8,929 bases of DNA from Microcystis sp. T1-4 (GTDB taxonomy: Bacteria; Cyanobacteriota; Cyanobacteriia; Cyanobacteriales; Microcystaceae): positions 1 to 8,929 of the forward strand of contig NZ_CAIP01000030.1 in assembly GCF_000297435.1 (NCBI RefSeq). Direction: 5' to 3'. Under the pieces are notes generated by a model. The model was not told the DNA's origin. It saw only the letters and a program-made list of their open reading frames with translations, and made no database searches. The position numbers were made by a program, and so were the translations under genes. This document shows, piece after piece, positions 1-5,877 of this stretch (within the stretch, counting starts at the first letter, position 1; the number at the start of each line of letters is the position of its first letter).

Positions 1-694
1 AATTAGAAATTAACAAATAATCTATAAGCTTAATTAATCTTTTCTCTTTAACTCCTGACACCGGGCGATTTAGGACATCTTCCAAAGAATCAAAGGGCTT
101 TTCTGAACGTTTTTTCAGAAAGTCATTAACAGATGCAGGTGGAATTCTCCCTTTTTTAAGTTGATTAGCGTCACAGCTATTCAAAAGCTCTAAAATCGAT
201 TTAGAAGGAGGAGAAGCAGGAGGAGGAGGAGAAATAATAATTTTTTCTTCCAGTCTTTTGATTTCTTTTTGGTACTCCTCTCGGATTGCTTGTAACTGGG
301 TTTCTAATCGTTTTTCAAGATTACTCATCCTCAATTCTAGAGGATTATCTGTTTTTTCAGGCGTGGTAATTAACCTAGGAGAAGGAGATAATAACTGGAT
401 TTGCTGTAAAGCGATATTCTCCGCTTCTTTATCAACTACAAAAGCGTTAATCATCTCGATGTCAGGAACTTTCTGATTAGCGATGACAGAAGCATAATAT
501 TCTAAATCTCCACTGATAATATTATAACGTTCATCAACTTTTTTATTATCAGCTTTTTTGAGAATAACAGGGCGAATAAGTCCACCCATTTCAATAATAA
601 GATTGGCTAAATTTTCTAATTCAGTTTCAGAGAAGGTTTCTCTGGGAACAGAAGGATTAATATCAGTAATATCGACTCGTAAAAATTTACACAT
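1..694 (-). CDS. ParB-like domain protein with coiled coil and C-terminal helix-hairpin-helix (partial, 3' end outside window)
   Basis: An open frame of 231 codons without a stop runs off the left edge, so the C-terminus is missing. Residues about 1-100 resemble a ParB N-terminal (ParB/Srx fold) domain: IRPVILKK at 40-47, then YNIISGDLEYYASVIA at 57-72, which sits where ParB proteins carry the GERRYRA box. Here the paired arginines are replaced (GDLEYYA), so CTP binding as in classical ParB is doubtful. Residues about 122-152 are heptad-like and charged, probably a coiled coil. A proline-rich linker follows (156-163). Residues about 166-230 (ILELLNSCDANQLKK, then PFDSLEDVL and GVKEKRLIKLI) look like a ComEA-type double helix-hairpin-helix, a non-specific DNA-binding fold. 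The ATG directly follows the TAA of the upstream ParA gene, with AGGAG 8 bases before it, so the two are surely co-translated. The likely role is DNA-binding partner of the ParA ATPase; that role is inferred. Confidence 0.8.
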   Translation of the reverse strand, partial: MCKFLRVDITDINPSVPRETFSETELENLANLIIEMGGLIRPVILKKADNKKVDERYNIISGDLEYYASVIANQKVPDIEMINAFVVDKEAENIALQQIQLLSPSPRLITTPEKTDNPLELRMSNLEKRLETQLQAIREEYQKEIKRLEEKIIISPPPPASPPSKSILELLNSCDANQLKKGRIPPASVNDFLKKRSEKPFDSLEDVLNRPVSGVKEKRLIKLIDYLLISN

Positions 695-2044
695 TTATTT
701 AACTCCTATTTTCGCTAAAACTTCGATTGCTAAGGCTTCAAATTCTGATGCTGATACTCCCGCATCGCTTTTATGTTCAGCATAATCAATTATAGATTGG
801 GGAGCAGGAATTTCTAAATCTCCCACGGTAACGTATTGATTTATACAGCGAGATAAAGGCATTCTTTCCGAGATAGTTGATTCCATCAAGGGTAAATTAT
901 ATTTGTCTGGAATCACTTGTTTTTGTTTGGGAAAATTAAATCTTAAGTATTGAGCATGGGTGGAAATTTTGGAAGGTAAAACGCCTAAAATTTGTAGGGT
1001 TGGTTTACCCAAATCTCCACGACTTTCATTGATTTCTTCTTGAACAAAGTTTTTAACGCTATCTAATCCTTGATTAGAAAATGGTTTAAGATCTGAAGGA
1101 ATTATCAGATAATCAGCTGCAATTAAAGCAATGCGTGCATATAAATCAAGTGCGGGAGGTGCATCAATAATTACAATATCATATTGATCCTTTACTTTCT
1201 CTAATTTTCTGGCCAATCTAGCAAATACCGCCGCATTATCTTTAATTTTAGCTTGGTTAGCAATTAAAGATATGTGAGAGGGAATAACATCAATTTCTGG
1301 ATGATTGAATCCTTGAGACTTTCTGACAATATTCTCAATAAAAATGCGGTTACTGTTATCTAGTAAATGAAAGACATTTTTATCTTTTAAATCATCGTCA
1401 TCATCGAATTGAAACTTAATTAAACCAACGGCAAAGGTACTATTAGCTTGAGCATCAATATCAATCAATAATACTCGCTTGCCTTTTTTACTCAAGGCTG
1501 CCGCTAGATTGGTAGCGACGGTGGTTTTACCAACACCACCTTTATGATGATAAATTGCGATGGTTTTCATGGGATTTTTGTTGTTGATTGTTGGAGAATT
1601 AAGCGGTGGAATACCCAGGGATAAAGTTTCGTAGCCAATCAGAGATTTTAACTGTTCTAAGTGAGAGGCAATTTCTAACCCAGAACATCTAAAAACTAAA
1701 TAAATTTTATCGGGTTTTCTTCGATAAAGTTGAATCTCATCACCGTTGGTTAATAATCCCCACTGCACTTTAAAGTAGTTGAGATAATAGCCTAAACGGT
1801 GACGATGATTGATGAGCTTTTCTCTGGGGTTTTTAGCCTCGATAATTAGACAGTGAGAGGCAAAAAACTGCCTTTTATTGATAGGTTTTTGAGCGGAAAC
1901 AAGGAAATCTAAGCGGACTTTACCGAAGCTAACTTGTTGATACCAATGTTCGGCATTGTAGCCTAGTTTGGGGAGTAAATACTGAACAATTAGTTTACTC
2001 TCCACTTCCCTTTCGTTATGACAATGGCGAGGATTGAAAGTCAC
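695..2044 (-). CDS. PD-(D/E)XK nuclease-like (HSDR_N) domain fused to ParA ATPase
   Basis: This 449-residue protein has two parts. Residues about 10-140 resemble the N-terminal nuclease domain of type I restriction R subunits: VRLDFLV with D46 and LIIEAKNP with E69 and K71 give the D-Xn-ExK active-site pattern, followed by GYYLNYFKVQWGLLTNGDEIQLY, typical of this fold. Residues about 159-449 are a ParA/MinD-type ATPase: deviant Walker A KGGVGKTT at 168-175 with signature lysine K168, LLIDIDAQANST (switch I, 192-203), and Walker B IVIIDAPP with D294. A linker near 146-158 joins them, and M159 is where a standalone ParA would begin. A normal ParA has about 200-300 residues; the extra length is the nuclease part. 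The start is GTG; an in-frame stop lies upstream and no good ribosome site is visible, so V14 (also GTG) is an alternative. It is the first gene of an operon with the ParB-like gene. Role in partition, plasmid maintenance or defence is unproven. Confidence 0.85.
   Translation of the reverse strand: MTFNPRHCHNEREVESKLIVQYLLPKLGYNAEHWYQQVSFGKVRLDFLVSAQKPINKRQFFASHCLIIEAKNPREKLINHRHRLGYYLNYFKVQWGLLTNGDEIQLYRRKPDKIYLVFRCSGLEIASHLEQLKSLIGYETLSLGIPPLNSPTINNKNPMKTIAIYHHKGGVGKTTVATNLAAALSKKGKRVLLIDIDAQANSTFAVGLIKFQFDDDDDLKDKNVFHLLDNSNRIFIENIVRKSQGFNHPEIDVIPSHISLIANQAKIKDNAAVFARLARKLEKVKDQYDIVIIDAPPALDLYARIALIAADYLIIPSDLKPFSNQGLDSVKNFVQEEINESRGDLGKPTLQILGVLPSKISTHAQYLRFNFPKQKQVIPDKYNLPLMESTISERMPLSRCINQYVTVGDLEIPAPQSIIDYAEHKSDAGVSASEFEALAIEVLAKIGVK
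703..707 (-). promoter_or_regulatory. Ribosome binding site of the ParB-like gene
   Basis: AGGAG on the minus strand lies 8 bases before the ATG at 694-692 and inside the last codons of the ParA-like gene. It fixes the start of the ParB-like protein and shows translational coupling across the TAA|ATG junction. Confidence 0.7.
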
Positions 2045-2070
2045 ATATTTGAGGAAATACTTAAAAATAA

Positions 2071-2232
2071 CTTATTGTTAGTTTAAATGATGACAGCCCT
2101 TCCCGTCAAGGTAAAGCAAAGAGTAAACTTAATCAAGTATTTCAGCTGCAAGAACAAACCCAATCTATCCCAGAAAAGCTGTATATTGAGATGCACATGA
2201 GTAAATTTACATATACATATCTATGGCAGTAG
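2071..2232 (+). pseudogene. Possible 3' remnant of an unidentified protein gene
   Basis: The plus-strand frame from 2071 to the TAG at 2230-2232 reads LIVSLNDDSPSRQGKAK, continues through KLNQVFQLQEQTQ, and ends EKLYIEMHMSKFTYTYLWQ. This has a protein-like composition (amphipathic, few low-complexity runs) but no start codon; the frame is closed by TAA at 2068-2070. It may be the surviving tail of a gene cut off when the ParAB island arrived. I do not recognise the family, and chance cannot be excluded for 53 codons. Confidence 0.3.
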
Positions 2233-2278
2233 GATGTTTATCTAGCACTTTTGACAATGACAGAGAAAACCATCCTAC
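2229..2278. repeat. Inverted repeat between the ParA-like and serine hydrolase genes
   Basis: GTAGGATG at 2229-2236 is matched exactly by CATCCTAC at 2271-2278, with 34 bases between. The left arm overlaps the stop of the putative remnant gene, and the right arm ends 12 bases beyond the stop codon of the serine hydrolase. No T-run follows on either strand, so it is not a classical terminator. It could be a weak RNA hairpin or the ends of a small lost or miniature element. Confidence 0.4.
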
Positions 2279-2290
2279 CCACAGGTTAAA

Positions 2291-3232
2291 TTAATGGAGC
2301 TGCATAATTTTCTCGGCTACTTTCTGGGAAATAAAAGGTAAAATTGAGCGATTTTGACTGTTATCTTTTCCCTCGGTAAATACCACCAAGAGATAGGGAG
2401 TATGATGGGGAATTTCAATATAGGCTGCATCGTGACGTACTTGACTTGTCCAACCAGCTTTTGACCAAATTTGACTATTTTCTGGTAATCCCTGTCCCAA
2501 AAATCCTAAAATTTGTGTCTCATCTCCTTGACTTGTCCAATCAGCAGGATTAAGACTTCGTTTTAGTAAAGACATCATCATCTGGGAACGTTGGGAAGAA
2601 ACCGCAATCCCCCCGATAATAGTATGAATTAAACGCACCACTGCATTGCTAGTTAACATATTGCGATTCTCCATTAATTCCCCTAAAAAAGCGCGTTCAC
2701 GTCCATAGGGACCGTCAGACCAAGTTTTTTGATTAACGTTAATTGTCGCTAATTCCGGCCAATTTAGGGATTGAAAATAACGATTAACTATGTTGCGTTG
2801 TTGCTTCCAAGTTTCAAAGGGACTGGCGGCAATTTCTGGACCGCTAGTGGTTCCCGTAACCAGATCTACAACTAAACTGGCAGCATCATTACTAGAGTCA
2901 ACAATCATGTCACGAATGGCGCGATTTAATTCCGTGCTTTCGGGAATCATTCCCCCCTCTAACCACTCATGAATTGCTACTAAATAAAATAATTTCACTA
3001 AACTGGCAGGATAGGTTCTTTCTTGTCCGCGATAACTAAATCCGCGGGGTGAATATTTCCAGAATTCTTCGTGAGAAATTGCTCCCCCCGTGTTGACGAC
3101 AACGGGAGGATCATATACTATCCAAGTTAGGGCAATTTGTTCTTGAGCTAATTGGGGAAATGCTCGCCAAGTTGTTTCTAAAATATCTGTACCGAACTGT
3201 TGGAGATGGTCTTCAGTATGAAAAAAGTTCAT
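2291..3232 (-). CDS. Class A beta-lactamase-like serine hydrolase
   Basis: The 313-residue protein has the order of motifs of the serine beta-lactamase / penicillin-binding fold: SLVK (S77, K80) as the SxxK nucleophile motif, SSN (113-115) in the place of SDN, and SKAGWTS (257-263) in the place of KTG. The general-base glutamate of class A enzymes is not clear; RERAFLGE (178-185) is in about the right place but is not the usual ExxLN. An alanine replaces the threonine of KTG, and no signal peptide is visible at MNFFHTEDHL. These departures suggest a cytoplasmic hydrolase or a D-Ala peptidase/esterase-like enzyme rather than a true antibiotic-resistance enzyme. The ATG at 3232 has no clear ribosome site. 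The gene is divergent from the phosphopantetheinyl transferase gene, with 110 bases between, and points the same way as the ParAB-like operon, but 246 bases separate them, so a shared transcript is not obvious. Confidence 0.8.
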   Translation of the reverse strand: MNFFHTEDHLQQFGTDILETTWRAFPQLAQEQIALTWIVYDPPVVVNTGGAISHEEFWKYSPRGFSYRGQERTYPASLVKLFYLVAIHEWLEGGMIPESTELNRAIRDMIVDSSNDAASLVVDLVTGTTSGPEIAASPFETWKQQRNIVNRYFQSLNWPELATINVNQKTWSDGPYGRERAFLGELMENRNMLTSNAVVRLIHTIIGGIAVSSQRSQMMMSLLKRSLNPADWTSQGDETQILGFLGQGLPENSQIWSKAGWTSQVRHDAAYIEIPHHTPYLLVVFTEGKDNSQNRSILPFISQKVAEKIMQLH

Positions 3233-3296
3233 AGGTGTGCTGCAAAGTCAAGAGTTAGAAGGTGGATAAATTCTTGAGTCGGCAATTCTCATTTTA

Positions 3297-3311
3297 CGGT
3301 AAAATTTACCG
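3297..3311. promoter_or_regulatory. Palindrome in the divergent promoter region (candidate operator)
   Basis: CGGTAAA, one A, then TTTACCG forms a perfect 7+1+7 palindrome in the gap between two divergent genes. It is followed at once by a 12-base AT palindrome, ATAATTAATTAT (3312-3323). The position suits a repressor or activator site acting on both genes. No known regulator is identified by this sequence. Confidence 0.4.
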
Positions 3312-3342
3312 ATAATTAATTATTTGATCGCTTCTGAGTTTA

Positions 3343-4005
3343 ATGTTTATATCTACCGATGAGGTTCATCTCTATTTTATCAGTCTCGATCCCTCTGGGG
3401 ATAGACTAGAAAAACTGGCTTCTTTGCTCTCGGAAGATGAAATAATTAGAGCTAATCGTTACCATTTTCCCCAACACAAGCGGCGTTTTTTGGTGGCGAG
3501 GGGTTGTTTACGGGAGATTTTAGGGTCATATTTGGCGATAAGTCCCGAAAAAATCGAGTTTATCTACAGCGAACGGGGAAAACCGAGTATTAACTACCAA
3601 TTGCAGTTTAATCTCTCCCATTCCGAGGAGATGGCCATCTGTGGCTTGACTTTAACCGCTCGCATCGGGGTAGATTTAGAGAAAATGCGCGAGGTGAAAG
3701 ATTTAGATAGCTTGACAAAAAGGTTTTTTTGTGCTAGGGAACACGAGCTTGTTGAAAAGTCCGCAGAGAAGGAAAAGCTATTTTTTCAGTTATGGACGGC
3801 AAAAGAGGCTTATTTAAAGGCACTGGGAACGGGAATTAGCGGGGGACTCGATCGAGTGGAAGTGGGCCTCAATCCCTTAAAATTAGACAATGTGGCGGGG
3901 GAATGGCAATTATGGACAGCGGCAATCGGCGATAATTATCGAGCGACGGTGGTTATCGAAGGTAGCGATCGAGTGATTAAAACCTTTGGCCTTTCTGATC
4001 TATGA
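3343..4005 (+). CDS. 4'-phosphopantetheinyl transferase (Sfp/HetI type)
   Basis: The enzyme moves the phosphopantetheine arm from coenzyme A to a serine of acyl and peptidyl carrier proteins, switching on fatty acid, polyketide and nonribosomal peptide synthases. The family signatures are all present in 220 residues: GKP (79-81), FNLSHS (89-94), GVDLE with D111 and E113 (metal binding), FFCAREHE (128-135), and WTAKEAYLKALGTG with W151, K154 and E155. The length is normal for the Sfp type and not for the short AcpS type. The substrate cannot be told from the sequence: in cyanobacteria one such enzyme often serves both primary metabolism and peptide/polyketide toxins. No carrier protein gene is nearby. 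The ATG has no strong ribosome site before it. The gene is divergent from the serine hydrolase gene, with a palindrome in the shared gap, and a 97-base gap separates it from sqdX. Confidence 0.92.
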   Translation: MFISTDEVHLYFISLDPSGDRLEKLASLLSEDEIIRANRYHFPQHKRRFLVARGCLREILGSYLAISPEKIEFIYSERGKPSINYQLQFNLSHSEEMAICGLTLTARIGVDLEKMREVKDLDSLTKRFFCAREHELVEKSAEKEKLFFQLWTAKEAYLKALGTGISGGLDRVEVGLNPLKLDNVAGEWQLWTAAIGDNYRATVVIEGSDRVIKTFGLSDL

Positions 4006-4102
4006 TTAATTGGGGAGTTAATTGCCTTGAGAAATTCAGTAATTATTCCTAGCTATCTCAAAAAAAGCTTGTCCTTAATTATTACTTAACCTTGTTTTCT
4101 CT

Positions 4103-5236
4103 ATGCGAATTGCTCTTTTTACAGAAACTTTCTTACCGAAAATCGATGGCATTGTCACCCGTCTTAAACATACCGTGGAACACCTACAAAGATTAGGTCA
4201 TCAGGTATTAGTTTTCTCTCCCGATGGCGGTTTAAAGGAGTACAAAGGTGCTAAAATTCATGGAGTTACAGGGATTCCCTTACCCCTATATCCGGAATTA
4301 AAAATGGCTTTCCCCCGGCCTTCCGTCGGTCAAGCTTTAGAGAGGTTTAAACCTGATATTATTCATGTGGTTAACCCGGCTATTTTAGGGGTGGGAGGCA
4401 TTTATTTTGCCAAAACTATGAACATTCCCCTCGTCGCTTCCTATCATACCCATCTCCCCCAATACCTACAACACTATGGATTAGGTTCCCTAGAAGGATT
4501 ACTCTGGGAATTATTAAAACTGGCCCACAATCAAGCAAGTTTAAATCTCTGCACTTCCACCGCTATGGTGCAAGAATTATCTAGTCGTGGCATTGAAAAG
4601 GTCGAGCTTTGGCAAAGGGGAGTCGATACGGAATTATTTCAACCTCATTTAAAATCCCCGGCCATGAGACTGAAATTATCCCAAAATAACCCCGATAGTC
4701 CTCTCTTATTATACGTTGGTCGAGTGTCGGCCGAAAAAGAAATCGATCGCATTAAACCAGTCTTAGAAGCGATTCCCGAAGCAAGATTTGCCATTGTGGG
4801 AGATGGTCCCCATCGGGAAGCTTTAACAAGTCATTTTGCCGACACAAATACCCATTTTGTCGGTTATTTACAGGGGTTAGAATTAGCCTCCGCTTTTGCT
4901 TCCGCAGATGCTTTTCTTTTTCCCTCACGCACAGAAACCCTCGGTTTGGTACTCTTAGAATCCATGGCTGCCGGTTGTCCGGTAGTGGCAGCAAATTCGG
5001 GGGGAATTCCCGATATTGTCACCGATGGAGTTAATGGTCATCTCTTCGATCCTAGGGATGAAAAAGGTTTAATTAGTGCCACCCAAAGATTACTAACCGC
5101 CAAGGCAGAAAGAGAGGAATTACGACGGAATGCGCGTCTAGAAGCGGAAAAATGGGCATGGCAAGCGGCCACCAAACAGTTATTAAATTACTATCACCAA
5201 GTTTTGAATAATAATTCTGTGGCTTTTGCCGCTTAA
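4103..5236 (+). CDS. sqdX: SqdX, sulfoquinovosyltransferase of sulfolipid synthesis
   Basis: This GT4-family glycosyltransferase moves sulfoquinovose from UDP-sulfoquinovose to diacylglycerol, the last step in making the thylakoid sulfolipid SQDG. The N-terminus MRIALFTETFLPKIDGIV is the family's opening, with the glycine-containing loop that contacts the donor. The C-terminal GT-B half (from about 200) shows YVGRVSAEKEI (204-214), VGDGPHRE (232-239) and the EX7E pair E278 and E286 within the stretch from SRTETLGL to LLESMAAG, followed by VAANSGGIPDIV. Length (377) fits the cyanobacterial enzyme. There is no signal peptide; the protein should act at the cytoplasmic face of the membrane. The related mannosyltransferase branch (PimB/MgtA) shares these motifs, so the substrate assignment rests on the strong overall SqdX-like N-terminus. 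The partner sqdB is not in this window. The next gene, clpS, starts 55 bases downstream. Confidence 0.9.
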   Translation: MRIALFTETFLPKIDGIVTRLKHTVEHLQRLGHQVLVFSPDGGLKEYKGAKIHGVTGIPLPLYPELKMAFPRPSVGQALERFKPDIIHVVNPAILGVGGIYFAKTMNIPLVASYHTHLPQYLQHYGLGSLEGLLWELLKLAHNQASLNLCTSTAMVQELSSRGIEKVELWQRGVDTELFQPHLKSPAMRLKLSQNNPDSPLLLYVGRVSAEKEIDRIKPVLEAIPEARFAIVGDGPHREALTSHFADTNTHFVGYLQGLELASAFASADAFLFPSRTETLGLVLLESMAAGCPVVAANSGGIPDIVTDGVNGHLFDPRDEKGLISATQRLLTAKAEREELRRNARLEAEKWAWQAATKQLLNYYHQVLNNNSVAFAA

Positions 5237-5291
5237 TTGTTGTCAAAATGCTCGAATTTAACCGCAAAAACTTTGACCTATTGTAACTTTT

Positions 5292-5585
5292 ATGGCCAGC
5301 GCACCCAGTACCACCTTAGATAAGTCCACCCAAGGGGTGAAAAAGACTTATCCCAACTATAAAGTTATTGTTCTCAACGATGACTTTAACACCTTCGATC
5401 ATGTGGCCAATTGTTTAATTAAATATATCCCGGATATGACCACCGATCAAGCTTGGGAATTAACTAATCAAGTTCACTACCAAGGACAGGCAATTGTCTG
5501 GACAGGTCCTCAAGAACAAGCGGAACTTTATCACCAACAATTGCGACGGGAAGGATTAACCATGGCTCCCCTAGAGGCCGCATAA
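5292..5585 (+). CDS. clpS: ClpS, adaptor of the Clp protease (N-degron recognition)
   Basis: ClpS binds proteins with destabilising N-terminal residues and hands them to the ClpA/ClpC unfoldase of the Clp protease in the cytoplasm. The 97-residue protein has the core of the family: YKVIVLNDDFNTFDHV (N29, D30 and D31 contact the substrate amino group), then VHYQGQAI with H62, and a C-terminal helix with EQAELYHQQLRREG. The position equal to the E. coli gatekeeper M40 is F35 here, which should narrow the pocket; I believe this is usual for the cyanobacterial ClpS1 group, but that is from memory. The N-terminal extension (about 20 residues) is poorly conserved in the family. No clear ribosome site precedes the ATG. 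The DUF2103 gene follows after 2 bases, so the two are co-transcribed. Confidence 0.93.
   Translation: MASAPSTTLDKSTQGVKKTYPNYKVIVLNDDFNTFDHVANCLIKYIPDMTTDQAWELTNQVHYQGQAIVWTGPQEQAELYHQQLRREGLTMAPLEAA
5574..5577 (+). promoter_or_regulatory. Ribosome binding site of the DUF2103 gene
   Basis: GAGG lies inside the end of clpS, 10 bases before the ATG at 5588. It supports that start and coupling of the two genes. Confidence 0.4.
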
Positions 5586-5587
5586 TT

Positions 5588-5872
5588 ATGAATAATGGTC
5601 GCTTAGTTTGGAATCATTCTACTCATATACCGGGGTTGATTGCGGTATTAGAAAAGTTAATTACTTATCAGGGAATCACCACTGTCACCCCGGGGGTACT
5701 TTCTCGCTCAAAAGGTCATTGTCCGCGGTTACAATTGCGGATATCAGTGCCGATTCGTGGTGGTTTTAAGCTGATTGCGAGGACAGGAAAAAGTGTTCAG
5801 GAAGTCTTTGTTATCACCGATTTAAACCAAGAGGATTTAGAAATGGCTATCCAAGCTTGTTTAGGAAAATAA
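5588..5872 (+). CDS. DUF2103 family protein, function unknown
   Basis: This is a 94-residue protein of a family seen mainly in cyanobacteria and described only as predicted metal binding. The opening GRLVWNHSTHIPGLI contains two histidines (H10, H13), and a basic central part follows: GVLSRSKGHCPRLQLRIS, then VPIRGGFKLIARTGKSVQEVFV. The many arginines and lysines and the alternating beta pattern would suit a small nucleic-acid-binding or RNA-associated fold, but that is a guess. It starts 2 bases after the clpS stop, and a third gene follows without a gap, so it belongs to a clpS-DUF2103-pentapeptide repeat operon. No function should be assumed from the neighbour alone. Confidence 0.85.
   Translation: MNNGRLVWNHSTHIPGLIAVLEKLITYQGITTVTPGVLSRSKGHCPRLQLRISVPIRGGFKLIARTGKSVQEVFVITDLNQEDLEMAIQACLGK
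5863..5866 (+). promoter_or_regulatory. Ribosome binding site that decides the start of the pentapeptide-repeat gene
   Basis: AGGA here lies 11 bases before the GTG at 5878. An upstream TTG at 5857 would extend the frame by 7 residues but has no comparable site and overlaps the DUF2103 gene. This favours the GTG. Confidence 0.45.
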
Positions 5873-5877
5873 CTGTC

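Noticed and set aside
101..120. TTCTGA...TCAGAA hairpin with a T-run
   Set aside because: It lies inside the ParB-like coding sequence, where the frame stays open and the helix-hairpin-helix continues across it.
203..232. GGA-rich tract on the plus strand that looks like strong ribosome sites
   Set aside because: On the coding (minus) strand it encodes the proline-rich linker of the ParB-like protein; the repeat is explained by the protein sequence.
258..785. Two plus-strand open frames (258-476 and 558-785)
   Set aside because: They lie opposite the ParB-like and ParA-like genes, have no recognisable domains, and are out-of-phase shadows of those minus-strand genes.
2201..2210. GTAAATTTAC palindrome considered as a parS site or regulator site
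   Set aside because: It is only 10 bases, AT-rich, single copy in the gap, and unlike the known parS consensus.
3965..3972. GCGATCGA resembling the cyanobacterial HIP1 octamer GCGATCGC
   Set aside because: It is one base off; another near-match is at about 7688, but I saw no exact HIP1 in the window.
4027..4061. TTGAGA/TCTCAA inverted repeat followed by A's between the transferase gene and sqdX
   Set aside because: Six-base arms with a 23-base loop, and A's rather than T's after it on the plus strand; too weak to call a terminator.
4752..5267. Minus-strand open frames opposite sqdX
   Set aside because: They are shadows of the well-supported sqdX gene and have low-complexity, basic translations without domains.
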